Shown in pieces: positions 7,876-16,783 of a DNA stretch of 58,817 nt. Source of the stretch: a virus. A program made the translations under genes and the position numbers. Position 1 is the first letter of the stretch. Each line of letters starts with the position of its first letter. A model generated the notes under the pieces. That model was not told where the DNA came from and did not search any database. It was given only the letters and a program-made list of their open reading frames with translations. The stretch covers positions 1 through 58,817 of IMG/VR virus record IMGVR_UViG_3300004460_000011; one strand, given 5' to 3'.

Positions 7876-10668
7876 TTACTTTAGTATTCTTATCCCCATA
7901 TTAGCATTAAAAGGATTACTCATACTTCCCTTTTGTTCAAATACAAATGTAGCTTTAGAAAATGGAACTGTTTTAAATTGAAACAATCCTTTCTTAACTA
8001 AAACATCTAAGTATAATTGTTTAACATCAGTTACTACTTGTGAATACTGTGTTAATTCCTTTGTATATTTTTCATTAAGTGTTTTAGTAGCCTCAACCAT
8101 TAAAGGATAAAATACTATGCCTATTCTATTTTTACCTAATGCAATATAGCCATCATATGCTGCCTTTAATTTTTTATCATTCCAAGCCATACCTGACCTT
8201 GTCCATAATGTATTTAAGAATTCTTTAAACTTACTTTCATCTAAATGTAATTCATCTAAGAAAGACACAACTGAATCTTGTGTTAATAAGTTAGGCTGAA
8301 GTTTAGATTCTGAAGTTAAATACCAATAACCTGAATTAGCTTTATCTACAATGTTTACATTACATAAATTCATTACAGTATTATAAATACCACTTCTTGC
8401 TAGCTTTGTTGGATTAGTCCATACTTTTATTACATAATTATAAAAGTCTTGTTCTTGTATTGTACTAAAATCTAATTTATCATCTAAGTACATTGAAGAT
8501 ATTCTTTGGATAATAGTATCACCACTAGGAGTACCACCTCTACCTGCTTTTGATGATATCGCATAATTATCAAAATAAAAATCTACTAGTTTTTCATTGG
8601 AATTAATTGGATATCTTATACCTTTACCAGTATCTTGTAATAAATTAAATAGCATAAAGCCACCTAATATTTCACCGTAATCATTTTGAAAATTTTGAAT
8701 TGATAATTGATCTATACCATCAAATAAAGATTCTGTAATTTTATAATTTAAGATTTGTGTTGGTGCATTTGCATATTTATTAAAATTAGTAAATTTTCCA
8801 CTATTACTACTATCTATAACTTCACGAGTTGATTGCAAAATAAACTCTTTATAATTATCAGGATATTTTGAAGCTTTAATATAAGGTTCTACTTTAGCAT
8901 ATAATGCAGCTGCGTTATGATATTCATGTTTTGGTAAACCTAATCTATCTGGAGTTAAATCTTTTCTACCTATAACTGAAGCCTCTCCAGTCTTTTTAGA
9001 AATCTTATATCTATTTGTTATAATAAAGAAATCACTAATTCCATAATCTTGACCTAGCTTATTCTTAACACCTCTTTGTATTATTATTTTATAAGCAGAA
9101 TAGTCAGATGAAATAACACCTACTGGTAAACTTTCTATTTTATAAGTATTTGGTTTAATACCAGCATGCTTAAGTAAAAAATCTTTTATAGATTTTTCTG
9201 CTGTTCCGTCGTTAGGTCCAAAGTTAGCTCTAAGTACTTCACCAGTATCTCCCTTTCTTGAAGATACACCAGTCACATCAGTTGATTTAGAATATTTCTT
9301 ATATCCATTTTTCCAAAATTCCTCTATACTTTTTTTGGTTATCTTCTTAGCTTCATTTAATATATCTACTTTAGCTAAGTTAATAAATTTATTATAGTTT
9401 AATACTTTTTCTTCAATAATCAGTTCTTCTAAATCTTTATGATTTATTTCTTCAGTAAGCTTATTATTTAAATAGTTACCAAAAGTTTTAAATTCATTTG
9501 ATGTTTGTTTATTAATAGTATCAGATATCTTATTTACTAATTTATTAAAATCTTCAATTACCGATGCTGTCATTACTGCACCTATTCGATTAGAGTTTCT
9601 TTTCTTTCTTAGCGAACCTACCATTATTTTATATAGGTTTTGTAACTTTGGGGATTTTTGTAGTATTTCTTTTGTTCTACTATTTTTAATTAAATCTAAA
9701 TTCATATTAAATTCAGGACCTTTAGCAAATTCAGCCTTTTCAATATCTAACTTTTGTAAATCAACTCCTCTTTTTGCAATATAGTCATTAAATAGATTTG
9801 ACATTAATTCCAAATACCTTTCACTTGGTATTGAAGTTAATAGTTCACCGCCTCTTAATCCTCTTTCTTCTATAAAAGCTAAGATATCTAACAAAAGTAT
9901 TTCATTAATATCAGCAGGAGCTCTTCTTAAATCAATAGGTTCTTTTTCTTTCATTAAAGCTTCAGTATAAGGATCAATCATTTTAGCCGCAAAGACTTGA
10001 TTAGTTCCTTGTTTAAAAAACTTAAAGATAATAGAATCTATAGGTTTATTTAAATCATCTTGTAAAGTAGTTTGTGTAATGGTTGGATTTAAACAAGTAA
10101 TTAAATATTTAGCAAATGAACTAGTACCAAAAATCTCTAAATGATCTTCTTTAGGTGTAGAAAGAAATTCTCTAATCTTTCTTTTTTGGTCTTCTTTTAA
10201 ATAACCACTAAATATTGGAATAAGTGGAGTTACTTGAAATGCAGATGCCCAGTCTCTTAGTACTCTAGGATCTTCTATAACTTTAGCAATTTTACCTTTT
10301 GCATTTCTAATTTGAATATGAGTAAGTATTAAACCATTCTTTGGCACATTATCATACTCAATTGCACCAGGTTGATTATTAACAAAGTATTGAAAACAAA
10401 ATCTCCAATATTCTGGCAAGTCTTCTATGTTATTAATTGTTTGTGAAAGTATGTATTGAATTGCAGGTTCATAATACATCATTAGTGTTCTATCCACTAA
10501 ATTAATAGGTTGCTTATTACTACCTTTAAAAAATTTTAATTCACTACCATGCCTTTCAAATGAGAATGATGATCCTGATAGCTTTTCAGTCACTAATAGG
10601 TAATCCTTAAATAGATCATCTACGAATTGTTGCCCTGCTTCTTTATATATGTTTGTTAACTCTTTCAT
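7876..10668 (-). CDS. Large protein with N-terminal ligase-fold nucleotidyltransferase domain
   Basis: This 930-residue protein has, at residues ~22-235, ligase-superfamily motifs: motif I E-K29-L-S-G32 (candidate adenylated lysine), a motif-IV-like DSIIFKF (~211-217) and a motif-V-like FAAKMIDP (~226-233). The family transfers AMP or GMP to nucleic acid ends through a lysine-NMP intermediate. The other ~700 residues are not recognised. Near residues 680-700 the sequence VDFYFDNYAISSKAGRGG recalls a D...K nuclease-like core, but this is weak. Internal sites LNE|A (in VDILNEAKK) and ITE|S fit prohead-protease specificity. A late-type promoter core lies 22 bp upstream and a terminator beyond it, so this gene starts its own transcription unit. 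Ligase activity is inferred. Confidence 0.65.
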   Translation of the reverse strand: MKELTNIYKEAGQQFVDDLFKDYLLVTEKLSGSSFSFERHGSELKFFKGSNKQPINLVDRTLMMYYEPAIQYILSQTINNIEDLPEYWRFCFQYFVNNQPGAIEYDNVPKNGLILTHIQIRNAKGKIAKVIEDPRVLRDWASAFQVTPLIPIFSGYLKEDQKRKIREFLSTPKEDHLEIFGTSSFAKYLITCLNPTITQTTLQDDLNKPIDSIIFKFFKQGTNQVFAAKMIDPYTEALMKEKEPIDLRRAPADINEILLLDILAFIEERGLRGGELLTSIPSERYLELMSNLFNDYIAKRGVDLQKLDIEKAEFAKGPEFNMNLDLIKNSRTKEILQKSPKLQNLYKIMVGSLRKKRNSNRIGAVMTASVIEDFNKLVNKISDTINKQTSNEFKTFGNYLNNKLTEEINHKDLEELIIEEKVLNYNKFINLAKVDILNEAKKITKKSIEEFWKNGYKKYSKSTDVTGVSSRKGDTGEVLRANFGPNDGTAEKSIKDFLLKHAGIKPNTYKIESLPVGVISSDYSAYKIIIQRGVKNKLGQDYGISDFFIITNRYKISKKTGEASVIGRKDLTPDRLGLPKHEYHNAAALYAKVEPYIKASKYPDNYKEFILQSTREVIDSSNSGKFTNFNKYANAPTQILNYKITESLFDGIDQLSIQNFQNDYGEILGGFMLFNLLQDTGKGIRYPINSNEKLVDFYFDNYAISSKAGRGGTPSGDTIIQRISSMYLDDKLDFSTIQEQDFYNYVIKVWTNPTKLARSGIYNTVMNLCNVNIVDKANSGYWYLTSESKLQPNLLTQDSVVSFLDELHLDESKFKEFLNTLWTRSGMAWNDKKLKAAYDGYIALGKNRIGIVFYPLMVEATKTLNEKYTKELTQYSQVVTDVKQLYLDVLVKKGLFQFKTVPFSKATFVFEQKGSMSNPFNANMGIRILK

Positions 10669-10690
10669 TATTAGTTTTTAGTTATACCTT

Positions 10691-10699
10691 TTATATATT
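10691..10699 (-). promoter_or_regulatory. Late-type promoter core AATATATAA
   Basis: AATATATAA lies 22 bp upstream of the ATG at 10668. It resembles the T4 late promoter core TATAAATA and recurs at similar distances upstream of many genes here. It follows directly after a terminator, which supports a real start of transcription. Confidence 0.6.
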
Positions 10700-10721
10700 A
10701 GATTTAAAGAATGTTTAAAAC

Positions 10722-10748
10722 AAAAAAGATGAGTCGTTTAACTCACCT
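10722..10748 (-). terminator. Rho-independent terminator
   Basis: On the minus strand an 8-bp stem (AGGTGAGT paired with ACTCATCT, one G-U pair) with a TAAACG loop is followed by six T residues. It lies 43 bp after the stop of the gene at 10791-11117. It is the clearest terminator in the window. Confidence 0.8.
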
Positions 10749-10790
10749 CTAATACACTTATATTATTTTCCTATTATTATTACATATTGA

Positions 10791-11117
10791 TTATGATACG
10801 TCCATATAATCTCCATAATCGCATACCATACCCTTTTTCTTTAGTTCCTTACATACCTTATCTAAATCATCAGTTTCGTAATATGCAGGTACTTGGTTTT
10901 TAATACCTATTGACTTTAATAGCTTATTAGTATCATCTAATCCAATTTTAGATCTTTTACTAACATTAGCGGTTTTAGCTACATCATATAAACTAGTACC
11001 ATAAAACCTGCCACCTTGTTCAGTATAAATAAAGTTAATGCCCTTTATCTTAAATGACTTACCACTACGGTCTTTGTAGTTTACAGCTTCATTTATAAAT
11101 TCATTAAAGTTTTTCAT
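10791..11117 (-). CDS. Small protein with T4 internal-protein-like leader
   Basis: This 108-residue protein begins MKNFNEFINEA, closely resembling the MKTYQEFIAEA leader of T4 internal head proteins I-III. In T4 that leader targets proteins to the prohead core and is cut by the gp21 protease after (I/L)xE. The site here would be INE10|A11, leaving a ~98-residue basic product. The rest (ending VCDYGDYMDVS) matches no family I know. It follows the gene at 11119-11487 with a 1-bp gap and no Shine-Dalgarno sequence, and is the last gene before a strong terminator. Packaging in the capsid is inferred from the leader only. Confidence 0.65.
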   Translation of the reverse strand: MKNFNEFINEAVNYKDRSGKSFKIKGINFIYTEQGGRFYGTSLYDVAKTANVSKRSKIGLDDTNKLLKSIGIKNQVPAYYETDDLDKVCKELKKKGMVCDYGDYMDVS

Positions 11118-11118
11118 A

Positions 11119-11487
11119 TTATGCTAATTTAGATTTACCATCCCAGACCTTTACAATATAATCTTTGCCATCTTTCTCTAAGTAGCGAGGATCTTGTTTA
11201 GTAGGTCTCATTAGCAAGCCGTGTGAGTTTGAACCTCTTCCGTGTTTACCTATGTTTTTATCATGCCCTAACCTTTTCATAAAACTAGATCCACCAGAAA
11301 AGTAAGAAGAAAAATATCCTCTGTTTGCTTTATCTGTAGGGTCCATACCTTTAATTGTTACAATCATATTTTGCAAATCTTTCCATTTAGATTTACCTTT
11401 CTTTTCGGCATAATCCAATACCATCTTTTTAATGGTGTCCATATCTTTAGCTTCATTGAGCGATTCGTAGTTGTGTAAATAGTCCAT
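11119..11487 (-). CDS. Small basic protein with prohead-cleavage-like leader
   Basis: This 122-residue protein begins MDYLHNYESLNEAKDMD and has a possible prohead-protease site at LNE12|A13. The middle contains RGYFSSYFSGGSSFMKRLGHD and the end reads DPRYLEKDGKDYIVKVWDGKSKLA. The mature part is rich in Lys and Gly. I do not recognise the family. Its leader, size and position next to another leader-bearing gene suggest an internal head protein. The leader region upstream is A-rich, with TTATATAATAAAATAAA about 20 bp before the ATG, a degenerate late-type core. Confidence 0.6.
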   Translation of the reverse strand: MDYLHNYESLNEAKDMDTIKKMVLDYAEKKGKSKWKDLQNMIVTIKGMDPTDKANRGYFSSYFSGGSSFMKRLGHDKNIGKHGRGSNSHGLLMRPTKQDPRYLEKDGKDYIVKVWDGKSKLA

Positions 11488-11566
11488 GTTGTTGTTTTAT
11501 TTTATTATATAAATATAATCAATTTTATTAGGATAAAAAAATTATTTCACTAAAAGTTATTAACAA

Positions 11567-12838
11567 TTATCTACCGTATTTAATTATACCCATTAATTGA
11601 TTAATTGCAGCAAACGTACCAGTCAGCTTATAGATCTTACCTTTATATTTAAATACAATACCTTCAGTTGGAAATATTGATTCTATACCACCAATACGAC
11701 TTAGTCTTGCAAGTTCAGCTTCAACCTTTTTAATTTGTTGTACACCGCCTGTCTTTTTAATCTTACTTGCTTGAGTTTCAATTTCTTTTCTTAGTCTTTG
11801 TGCTTCACCAGATGGATTAGCAGCTAAAAAGTTAGAAGCATTCTTCATAATGATAGAACCTAGCTCTAAAAATAAATCTTCAAAAGGTCTAATGTTTTCT
11901 TTATACTTTTTGGCAACATCTTCTTTATCAAACTTTTTAACTAGTGCAGCTTCTTTAGGCCCAACTTGTTTTGCTAAAGATCTCATGTTTAAACTCTTCT
12001 TGTCGCCGTATGCCCATCTTCTAAGTAAACCTTCTTTAACATCTTGAGATAATGTTGGAAATTCTTTATCTATTAATTCTCTCCACCACATTTCATGATA
12101 TCTTGAAACTTCATCACCGTCGTTTAAACCATATCTTTTTTCTAAAGCATTAACTTGATTAATAAACTTTTTCTTATTTGCAGTAAAATCTAAATCTCTT
12201 TGTAATTGAATTACTTTCGGAGGTATAATTTTAAATGTTTTACCAATATCAGATTTTACCTTTTGGAGTATGCTTGTTATTTCTTTGGCAGGTTTATTGT
12301 TTGTACCTATAATATTACCTTTACCGTCTGTTTCTTTTATTCCATGAAATTGTATAACATCAGTATCATAATGAATAACATTTGGATTTAATGAATAGAT
12401 TAATTCCATATTCATAAAATCTTTCCCATTCTTAAAATACTTTTCTTGATCTGCTGGGGAAAGCTTACTTAATAGCTTATCTAAATCTCTAGCAGCAAAA
12501 ATATAAGTATCTTCTACTAACTTTGATGCATGACCGGTAAACATATCAATAATACCATTAAGATCTAGCGGGTTTGCCATTTGACCTTTATTTCTGGCAA
12601 ATTTTACTTTACCATCTTGGATAGTTACAAATAAGTTTTGCCCGTCAGTCTTTTCAGTAGGATCTTCTTCAAAGTTTAACTGTCCCCTAAGACCAGCATC
12701 AACCATTGCTTTAAAATCACCAAAGGTTAAATCTTTATCATCAAATGGATGTTGCATATGACCAGCAGCACCGCCTTCAAACAAAAATGGCTGACTTTTG
12801 TCAGTCAGCCATTCTTCAAACAATTTTATATGTTTCAT
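11567..12838 (-). CDS. Ligase-fold nucleotidyltransferase with cleavable-looking leader
   Basis: This 423-residue protein carries ATP/NAD-dependent nucleic-acid-ligase motifs: motif I E-K63-T-D-G66, a motif-III-like MNMELIYS (142-149), motif IV EGIVFKYKG (392-400) and a motif-V-like YKLTG (403-407). K63 would be the adenylated lysine. Motifs I and IV are ~330 residues apart, much more than in typical ligases, because of a helical insertion (~190-385, Lys/Glu-rich). The N-terminus MKHIKLFEEW...FLFEGG has a possible prohead-protease site LFE21|G22 just before the catalytic domain. An RNA- or DNA-joining or end-modifying enzyme carried in the virion is plausible. The substrate is unknown. Confidence 0.7.
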   Translation of the reverse strand: MKHIKLFEEWLTDKSQPFLFEGGAAGHMQHPFDDKDLTFGDFKAMVDAGLRGQLNFEEDPTEKTDGQNLFVTIQDGKVKFARNKGQMANPLDLNGIIDMFTGHASKLVEDTYIFAARDLDKLLSKLSPADQEKYFKNGKDFMNMELIYSLNPNVIHYDTDVIQFHGIKETDGKGNIIGTNNKPAKEITSILQKVKSDIGKTFKIIPPKVIQLQRDLDFTANKKKFINQVNALEKRYGLNDGDEVSRYHEMWWRELIDKEFPTLSQDVKEGLLRRWAYGDKKSLNMRSLAKQVGPKEAALVKKFDKEDVAKKYKENIRPFEDLFLELGSIIMKNASNFLAANPSGEAQRLRKEIETQASKIKKTGGVQQIKKVEAELARLSRIGGIESIFPTEGIVFKYKGKIYKLTGTFAAINQLMGIIKYGR

Positions 12839-12852
12839 TTAGTTTAGTTTTA

Positions 12853-14550
12853 TTATGATCCCATAGTAGATTGTAAAGCTCCAACCATTGCTCCATAGTC
12901 TTCACCATACTTATCAATTAAACCATCAGCAGTTTCAGTTGCTTTAGTTTCATCAAAATCATCTCCAAATGCATCCTTTAACATTTTCATTGCATACTCT
13001 TTAAATTGATCAGCAGATTTAATTTCTGCCTCATGAAGTTTACCTATTTTATTAGCAGCAAGTTTTCTGAATTTTTCTGCAATTGAATCATCAGCTAATA
13101 CTTCTTCCTCTTCTTTAACTAGTGGAATTTCAATACCATCTTCAGATACATCATTTGGTGAATCAGGAATTACTTCAGTAATCTTTTGATCAGGAGTAAT
13201 TAATTCTTTACCTTTACCTTCAACAGATTTAGGTTTACCCATATCCATCATATCTCCTGCAATACCTGCAGCAGTTTCTGGTCCGTCGCCTTTAATTGCA
13301 GGAATTGCGATTCCATCATCTCCAGCTACTTCATCAGCAATTTCATCGCCTTCAACTTTAGTAATTACTTCACCTACAGCTTCTTCAACAGATTCATCTT
13401 TATCTTCATCTTCATAATCTTCCTCGCCTTTTTTGGTTTTAGACTTATCGCCTTTATTTCCACCAAGAACTACATCATCGTACTTTTCATTTGCAGATTC
13501 GTCTTTCTTATCATCTTCATCCTCATCTTCAAAATCTTCACCGTCATGTGTTTTAGATTTATCGCCTTTATTTCCACCAAGAACTACATCATCAAACTTT
13601 TCGTCAGTTTTATCTTCATCTTCAAAGTCTTCTTCGTCTTCTTTAGTTTTAGACTTATCTCCTTTGTTTCCACCAAATACAACTTTGTCATAAGCTTCAT
13701 TTACAAAAGTAGAAAAAGACATAATAGCAGATTCATTCTTTTCAGCATCTTCTTCTTCTTCTTTATCGTATTCAGCATCTTTCTTTAAAGCGTCGATTTG
13801 TTTATCATCAGATTTAACAGCTCCTTTATAATGGTCTGCTTTTTCTTTATCATCTTCAGAATCAACTTTCTTATCTCCTTTATCTTCTAGCTCATCACCT
13901 TCTTTTTCATCTTCTTTACCTTTAGCTTCGGCGCCTTCAGCAAGAGGATCAGCAGATGCCGCTACGGGAACAGCATAATCTTCTGGCTCTTCATCATCGT
14001 CATGATAAGAAATGTTTTTATTAATAGTTTCTTCTTTTTCTTTGATGAAATCTTCGAAAGCCATAATTCTTCTAGTAGCTTTTGGAGTTTCTTCTTCTTC
14101 TGAAGCAACATCTACGCCGTCTTCATCTTTAACTTCATCAGCTTCAGCAGGAACTTCCTTTGTGATTTCTTGTTCATCAGAAACTAAGTCATCCTCAACT
14201 TCTTCTTCTATTTCAGCAACTTCGGAATCAGTAGTGACAATATCTTCATCGCCTTCTTTATCTTTAGTACCTTCTAAGGATTTAGCCTTACCTTTGGCAT
14301 TCATTTCATCTTCAATATCTTCAGCTCTATCTTCTTCGATTTCATCCTCAGATATATCATTACTTTTTGCAAATGTCTTAGACATTGCTTCGAGCTTTGA
14401 AAGAAGATCTTTCTCCTTTTTTAACTCTTCTATACTGTCAAAACCAATCTTTTTGATCAATTCATCAACAGCTTCTTTTGTTACTTTTGCTGACTCAGTG
14501 ATCGGTTGATCTTTTGCAGTCATTGCAGAAAACTTTTTGATTGACTTCAT
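12853..14550 (-). CDS. Very acidic scaffold-like protein with triple repeat
   Basis: This 565-residue protein is dominated by Glu, Asp and Lys, consistent with a prohead core/scaffold or a DNA-mimicking internal protein. Residues ~287-388 hold three tandem repeats, each with VV(F/L)GGNKGDKSKT followed by an acidic run. Leader-like segments occur inside the chain: RIMAFEDFIKE (161-171) and AIMSFSTFVNEA (275-286). Protease-type sites ITE19|S20 and LHE507|A508 lie near each end. The last ~65 residues are less extreme in charge and probably folded. It precedes the leader-bearing enzyme genes, as expected for a core protein they could associate with. No family is recognised; the scaffold role is inferred. 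Confidence 0.6.
   Translation of the reverse strand: MKSIKKFSAMTAKDQPITESAKVTKEAVDELIKKIGFDSIEELKKEKDLLSKLEAMSKTFAKSNDISEDEIEEDRAEDIEDEMNAKGKAKSLEGTKDKEGDEDIVTTDSEVAEIEEEVEDDLVSDEQEITKEVPAEADEVKDEDGVDVASEEEETPKATRRIMAFEDFIKEKEETINKNISYHDDDEEPEDYAVPVAASADPLAEGAEAKGKEDEKEGDELEDKGDKKVDSEDDKEKADHYKGAVKSDDKQIDALKKDAEYDKEEEEDAEKNESAIMSFSTFVNEAYDKVVFGGNKGDKSKTKEDEEDFEDEDKTDEKFDDVVLGGNKGDKSKTHDGEDFEDEDEDDKKDESANEKYDDVVLGGNKGDKSKTKKGEEDYEDEDKDESVEEAVGEVITKVEGDEIADEVAGDDGIAIPAIKGDGPETAAGIAGDMMDMGKPKSVEGKGKELITPDQKITEVIPDSPNDVSEDGIEIPLVKEEEEVLADDSIAEKFRKLAANKIGKLHEAEIKSADQFKEYAMKMLKDAFGDDFDETKATETADGLIDKYGEDYGAMVGALQSTMGS
13387..13692 (-). repeat. Three tandem ~100-bp in-gene repeats
   Basis: Three units of about 34 codons each encode YDKVV/FDDVV/YDDVV, then (F/L)GGNKGDKSKT, then an acidic stretch. 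The units differ in the acidic part, so the duplication is not very recent. Confidence 0.85.
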
Positions 14551-14570
14551 TTTAGTTATTTTTATTTTTT

Positions 14571-14580
14571 TTATATATCC
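14571..14580 (-). promoter_or_regulatory. Late-type promoter core GGATATATAA
   Basis: GGATATATAA lies 20 bp upstream of the ATG at 14550, with an A-rich leader and no Shine-Dalgarno sequence. The core matches the motif found upstream of gp32 and the baseplate genes. Confidence 0.5.
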
Positions 14581-14598
14581 ATGTCTTAGTGAAAAGAT

Positions 14599-14613
14599 AT
14601 TCTATATTAGAAT
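14599..14613 (-). terminator. Weak AT-only hairpin at uvsW stop
   Basis: ATTCTA-ATA-TAGAAT followed by a short T-rich tract overlaps the uvsW stop codon on the minus strand. The stem has little GC, so termination would be weak. Confidence 0.3.
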
Positions 14614-16112
14614 CTTATGTTCTGAACTTCGAATGGAAACTTTTCTTCTTTATATATTGTTCGCCTAGCAATACCGTGGCGGTAGATATAATTAACCCAA
14701 TCATGGTCTTCGGCTTTATATCTAAAATCATCTATAAAATCATAGATTTTTACAACATCTTTCGATGCATGCTTTCTTAATCCTCTACCGATACTTTGTC
14801 TGATAATTACTTCAGATTTAAAACTTTCGGTAAAAAAGATATTATGTATATTTTTAATTGAAATACCTGTGGAGAAAGTACCATAAGATGCTACAATAAT
14901 AACATCATCATTCTTTTCCATTCTACTTTTAAACTCTTCTCTTATATCTACGTTAACAGAGCCGTCTACATAGTAAACCTTCTTGTCTGTTATATGCCTT
15001 AATTTATTATAGATCTTTTCACCATAAGCTATCTTATGAAATAGAACTAATGAATTAGATGTAGACTTTTTAATTACTTGACAAACAAAATCTAACCTCT
15101 TTTCACTTTGATTTATAAAGTTCTGTTCTAAACTAAATAATTTTTGTCTATCTTGTGGATTTTTAGATAAAAAAGAAAATGATTCTTTTTGTGCATCGGT
15201 TGCATAATCCATATGAAGCTGCATAACTTTACAACTAGCAATAAAACCTTCTTGTTGTAATTGGTTTGCTTTAACTTGAGTAACTAAAGGACCCATTGCA
15301 GACATTAAACTTAATCTATTAACAGTTCCTTTTTTAGGTATAGTTCCACTTAAACCAAACCTAAAATCACAATGCCAACATTTATCCATAATTTTTTGTA
15401 TAGAATTGGCTTTTGCTTTATGCGTTTCATCTACAAATACTGCATCAAATTGGCTAAAGTATTCCTCATCTTTTTTAACTAAAGACTGATAAGTACCAAT
15501 AACTAAATTGGAACTCTTTCTTATTTTTACACCTGCATATATTTGCTGAGTCTTTAATGGAACACCTACTTTATTATATTCATCAAAATCACCAGTAGCC
15601 TGTAATACTAAATTTACATTAGGGACGATCATTAATATCTTTTTCTTATTTAATTTATCCATAAGATAAGCAACTACCATAAATGATATTAATGTTTTAC
15701 CTGCAGAAGTTGCTAATTCAGCTAAGCACCTTCTGTATTTTAAAATTTTAAATGCTGCATCTATTTGATATTCTCTAGGTTTAAAATCTGGCTGCTTTTT
15801 AAAAATTTCAGTAACCCATTCTCTAAACTTATCCTCTTTAATTTCAGTATCAAATATATCGGTTATATTATTTAAAGAACATTGAAAATCATAGTCTTTA
15901 CATATATCTAAAATTTCTTTCCATAAACCTGCTGGTATTTTATTTCTTTTCACAAATGATACATTACCATCCCACACTCTCTTTTTAACTAAAGGGTGAA
16001 AGCGCCAACCTTCAATCTTTTTAGTCAAACTACTTTTTAGTTGTTCATACTCTAATTCAGTACAAGCATCAATAACCAAAAACTTTTTATTTTCCGAGAG
16101 GGATAGTTCCAT
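14607..16112 (-). CDS. uvsW: UvsW-like RNA-DNA/recombination helicase
   Basis: This 501-residue superfamily 2 helicase matches T4 UvsW in size. It has an N-terminal double-stranded-DNA-engaging region (REYQIDAA, 113-120), Walker A ATSAGKT (134-140), a DETH box (228-231), SGT (255-257) and a motif VI QSIGRGLRK in the C-terminal half. UvsW unwinds R-loops and branched DNA, helping the switch from origin- to recombination-dependent replication and regressing stalled forks. Its start overlaps the stop of the upstream UvsY-like gene by one base (TAATG), and the uvsY-uvsW pairing is also found in T4. Identification is confident. Confidence 0.92.
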   Translation of the reverse strand: MELSLSENKKFLVIDACTELEYEQLKSSLTKKIEGWRFHPLVKKRVWDGNVSFVKRNKIPAGLWKEILDICKDYDFQCSLNNITDIFDTEIKEDKFREWVTEIFKKQPDFKPREYQIDAAFKILKYRRCLAELATSAGKTLISFMVVAYLMDKLNKKKILMIVPNVNLVLQATGDFDEYNKVGVPLKTQQIYAGVKIRKSSNLVIGTYQSLVKKDEEYFSQFDAVFVDETHKAKANSIQKIMDKCWHCDFRFGLSGTIPKKGTVNRLSLMSAMGPLVTQVKANQLQQEGFIASCKVMQLHMDYATDAQKESFSFLSKNPQDRQKLFSLEQNFINQSEKRLDFVCQVIKKSTSNSLVLFHKIAYGEKIYNKLRHITDKKVYYVDGSVNVDIREEFKSRMEKNDDVIIVASYGTFSTGISIKNIHNIFFTESFKSEVIIRQSIGRGLRKHASKDVVKIYDFIDDFRYKAEDHDWVNYIYRHGIARRTIYKEEKFPFEVQNIRF

Positions 16113-16561
16113 TAGTATTCTTTATCATCCAAGCTTATTCTATTACGAATAGCAAATGCTAAGTTATCACAAGTCTTTATGCATTCTTGATAATAATCCA
16201 TGTGAGATTGTAACATTTCCATTTGTGTTCTTAAATGAGATAAGTCAGCTTTAATAAAAGCAACTTTTTCTCCACTTGTTAATTTAACATCATAGTCAAT
16301 TGAATATTCCCTATACTTAATTTTATAGTATCTGTCATATGCACCTTGTCTTTTTTGTTTTGTTGTTTTAAAGTCTGTAATTTTATCTAATAAAATTTGT
16401 CTATAAGATAACATATTTACTTGACACTCGGCCAAATTACGAACTTCTTTTAATAAACTAACTAAATGACTTATCTTTATTTTCCAATCATCTCTATCTT
16501 TAGCTAATCTTTTTGCTAATTCCTCATTAGCATCTCCTGTTGCAGTGTCATTATACTCCAT
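16112..16561 (-). CDS. uvsY: UvsY-like recombination mediator
   Basis: This 149-residue protein is close to T4 UvsY in length (137) and is immediately followed by uvsW as in T4. The segment MDYYQECIKTCDNLAFAIRNR near the C-terminus resembles the T4 UvsY end, where a helix reads CSGALDAIKSRGFAIK. UvsY loads the UvsX recombinase onto gp32-coated ssDNA. The protein is charged and helical, with no enzymatic motif, which fits. Similarity was judged by eye and is modest, so context carries much of the weight. Confidence 0.7.
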   Translation of the reverse strand: MEYNDTATGDANEELAKRLAKDRDDWKIKISHLVSLLKEVRNLAECQVNMLSYRQILLDKITDFKTTKQKRQGAYDRYYKIKYREYSIDYDVKLTSGEKVAFIKADLSHLRTQMEMLQSHMDYYQECIKTCDNLAFAIRNRISLDDKEY

Positions 16562-16783
16562 TTAAAATATACCTTTATCTTTATTAATCTTTTTATAACC
16601 CTTTACTTTAGGCTGAAACTTCTTTTTAGGTACCTCTGTAATAGAAAAATCAGTTTTTACCTTAGTTAATTCTGATTTATTAAATGTAGTAAATAATTTT
16701 AATCTCTTATTACTATTTTCTAAATCTTTATAAAAGTCATCTACTTCTTCACTCACAAAATTATTGTAATTTTTTAAACTCAT
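16562..16783 (-). CDS. Small basic protein between primase and uvsY
   Basis: This 73-residue, lysine-rich protein starts MSLKNYNNFVSEEVDDF and ends KGYKKINKDKGIF. It touches the primase gene by one base upstream and abuts uvsY downstream, so it is part of the replication/recombination operon. No family is recognised. The first residues loosely resemble the leader motif of the head-protein genes (NFVSE|E), but the residue after the glutamate does not fit prohead-protease specificity. A small replication accessory protein is possible. Confidence 0.6.
   Translation of the reverse strand: MSLKNYNNFVSEEVDDFYKDLENSNKRLKLFTTFNKSELTKVKTDFSITEVPKKKFQPKVKGYKKINKDKGIF

Noticed and set aside
7868-7876. 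AATATATAA just before the 440-residue nucleotidyltransferase gene
   Set aside because: It ends only 3 bp from the ATG and overlaps the upstream stop region, too close to act as that gene's promoter in the usual way.
7876-10668. Restriction-endonuclease-like core in the C-terminal half of the 930-residue protein
   Set aside because: Only a short D...SSK pattern is visible; not enough to claim a nuclease domain without structure prediction.
13433-13788. Plus-strand Ser/Phe-rich frames
   Set aside because: They are the antisense of GAA/GAT/AAA-rich codons in the acidic protein gene.
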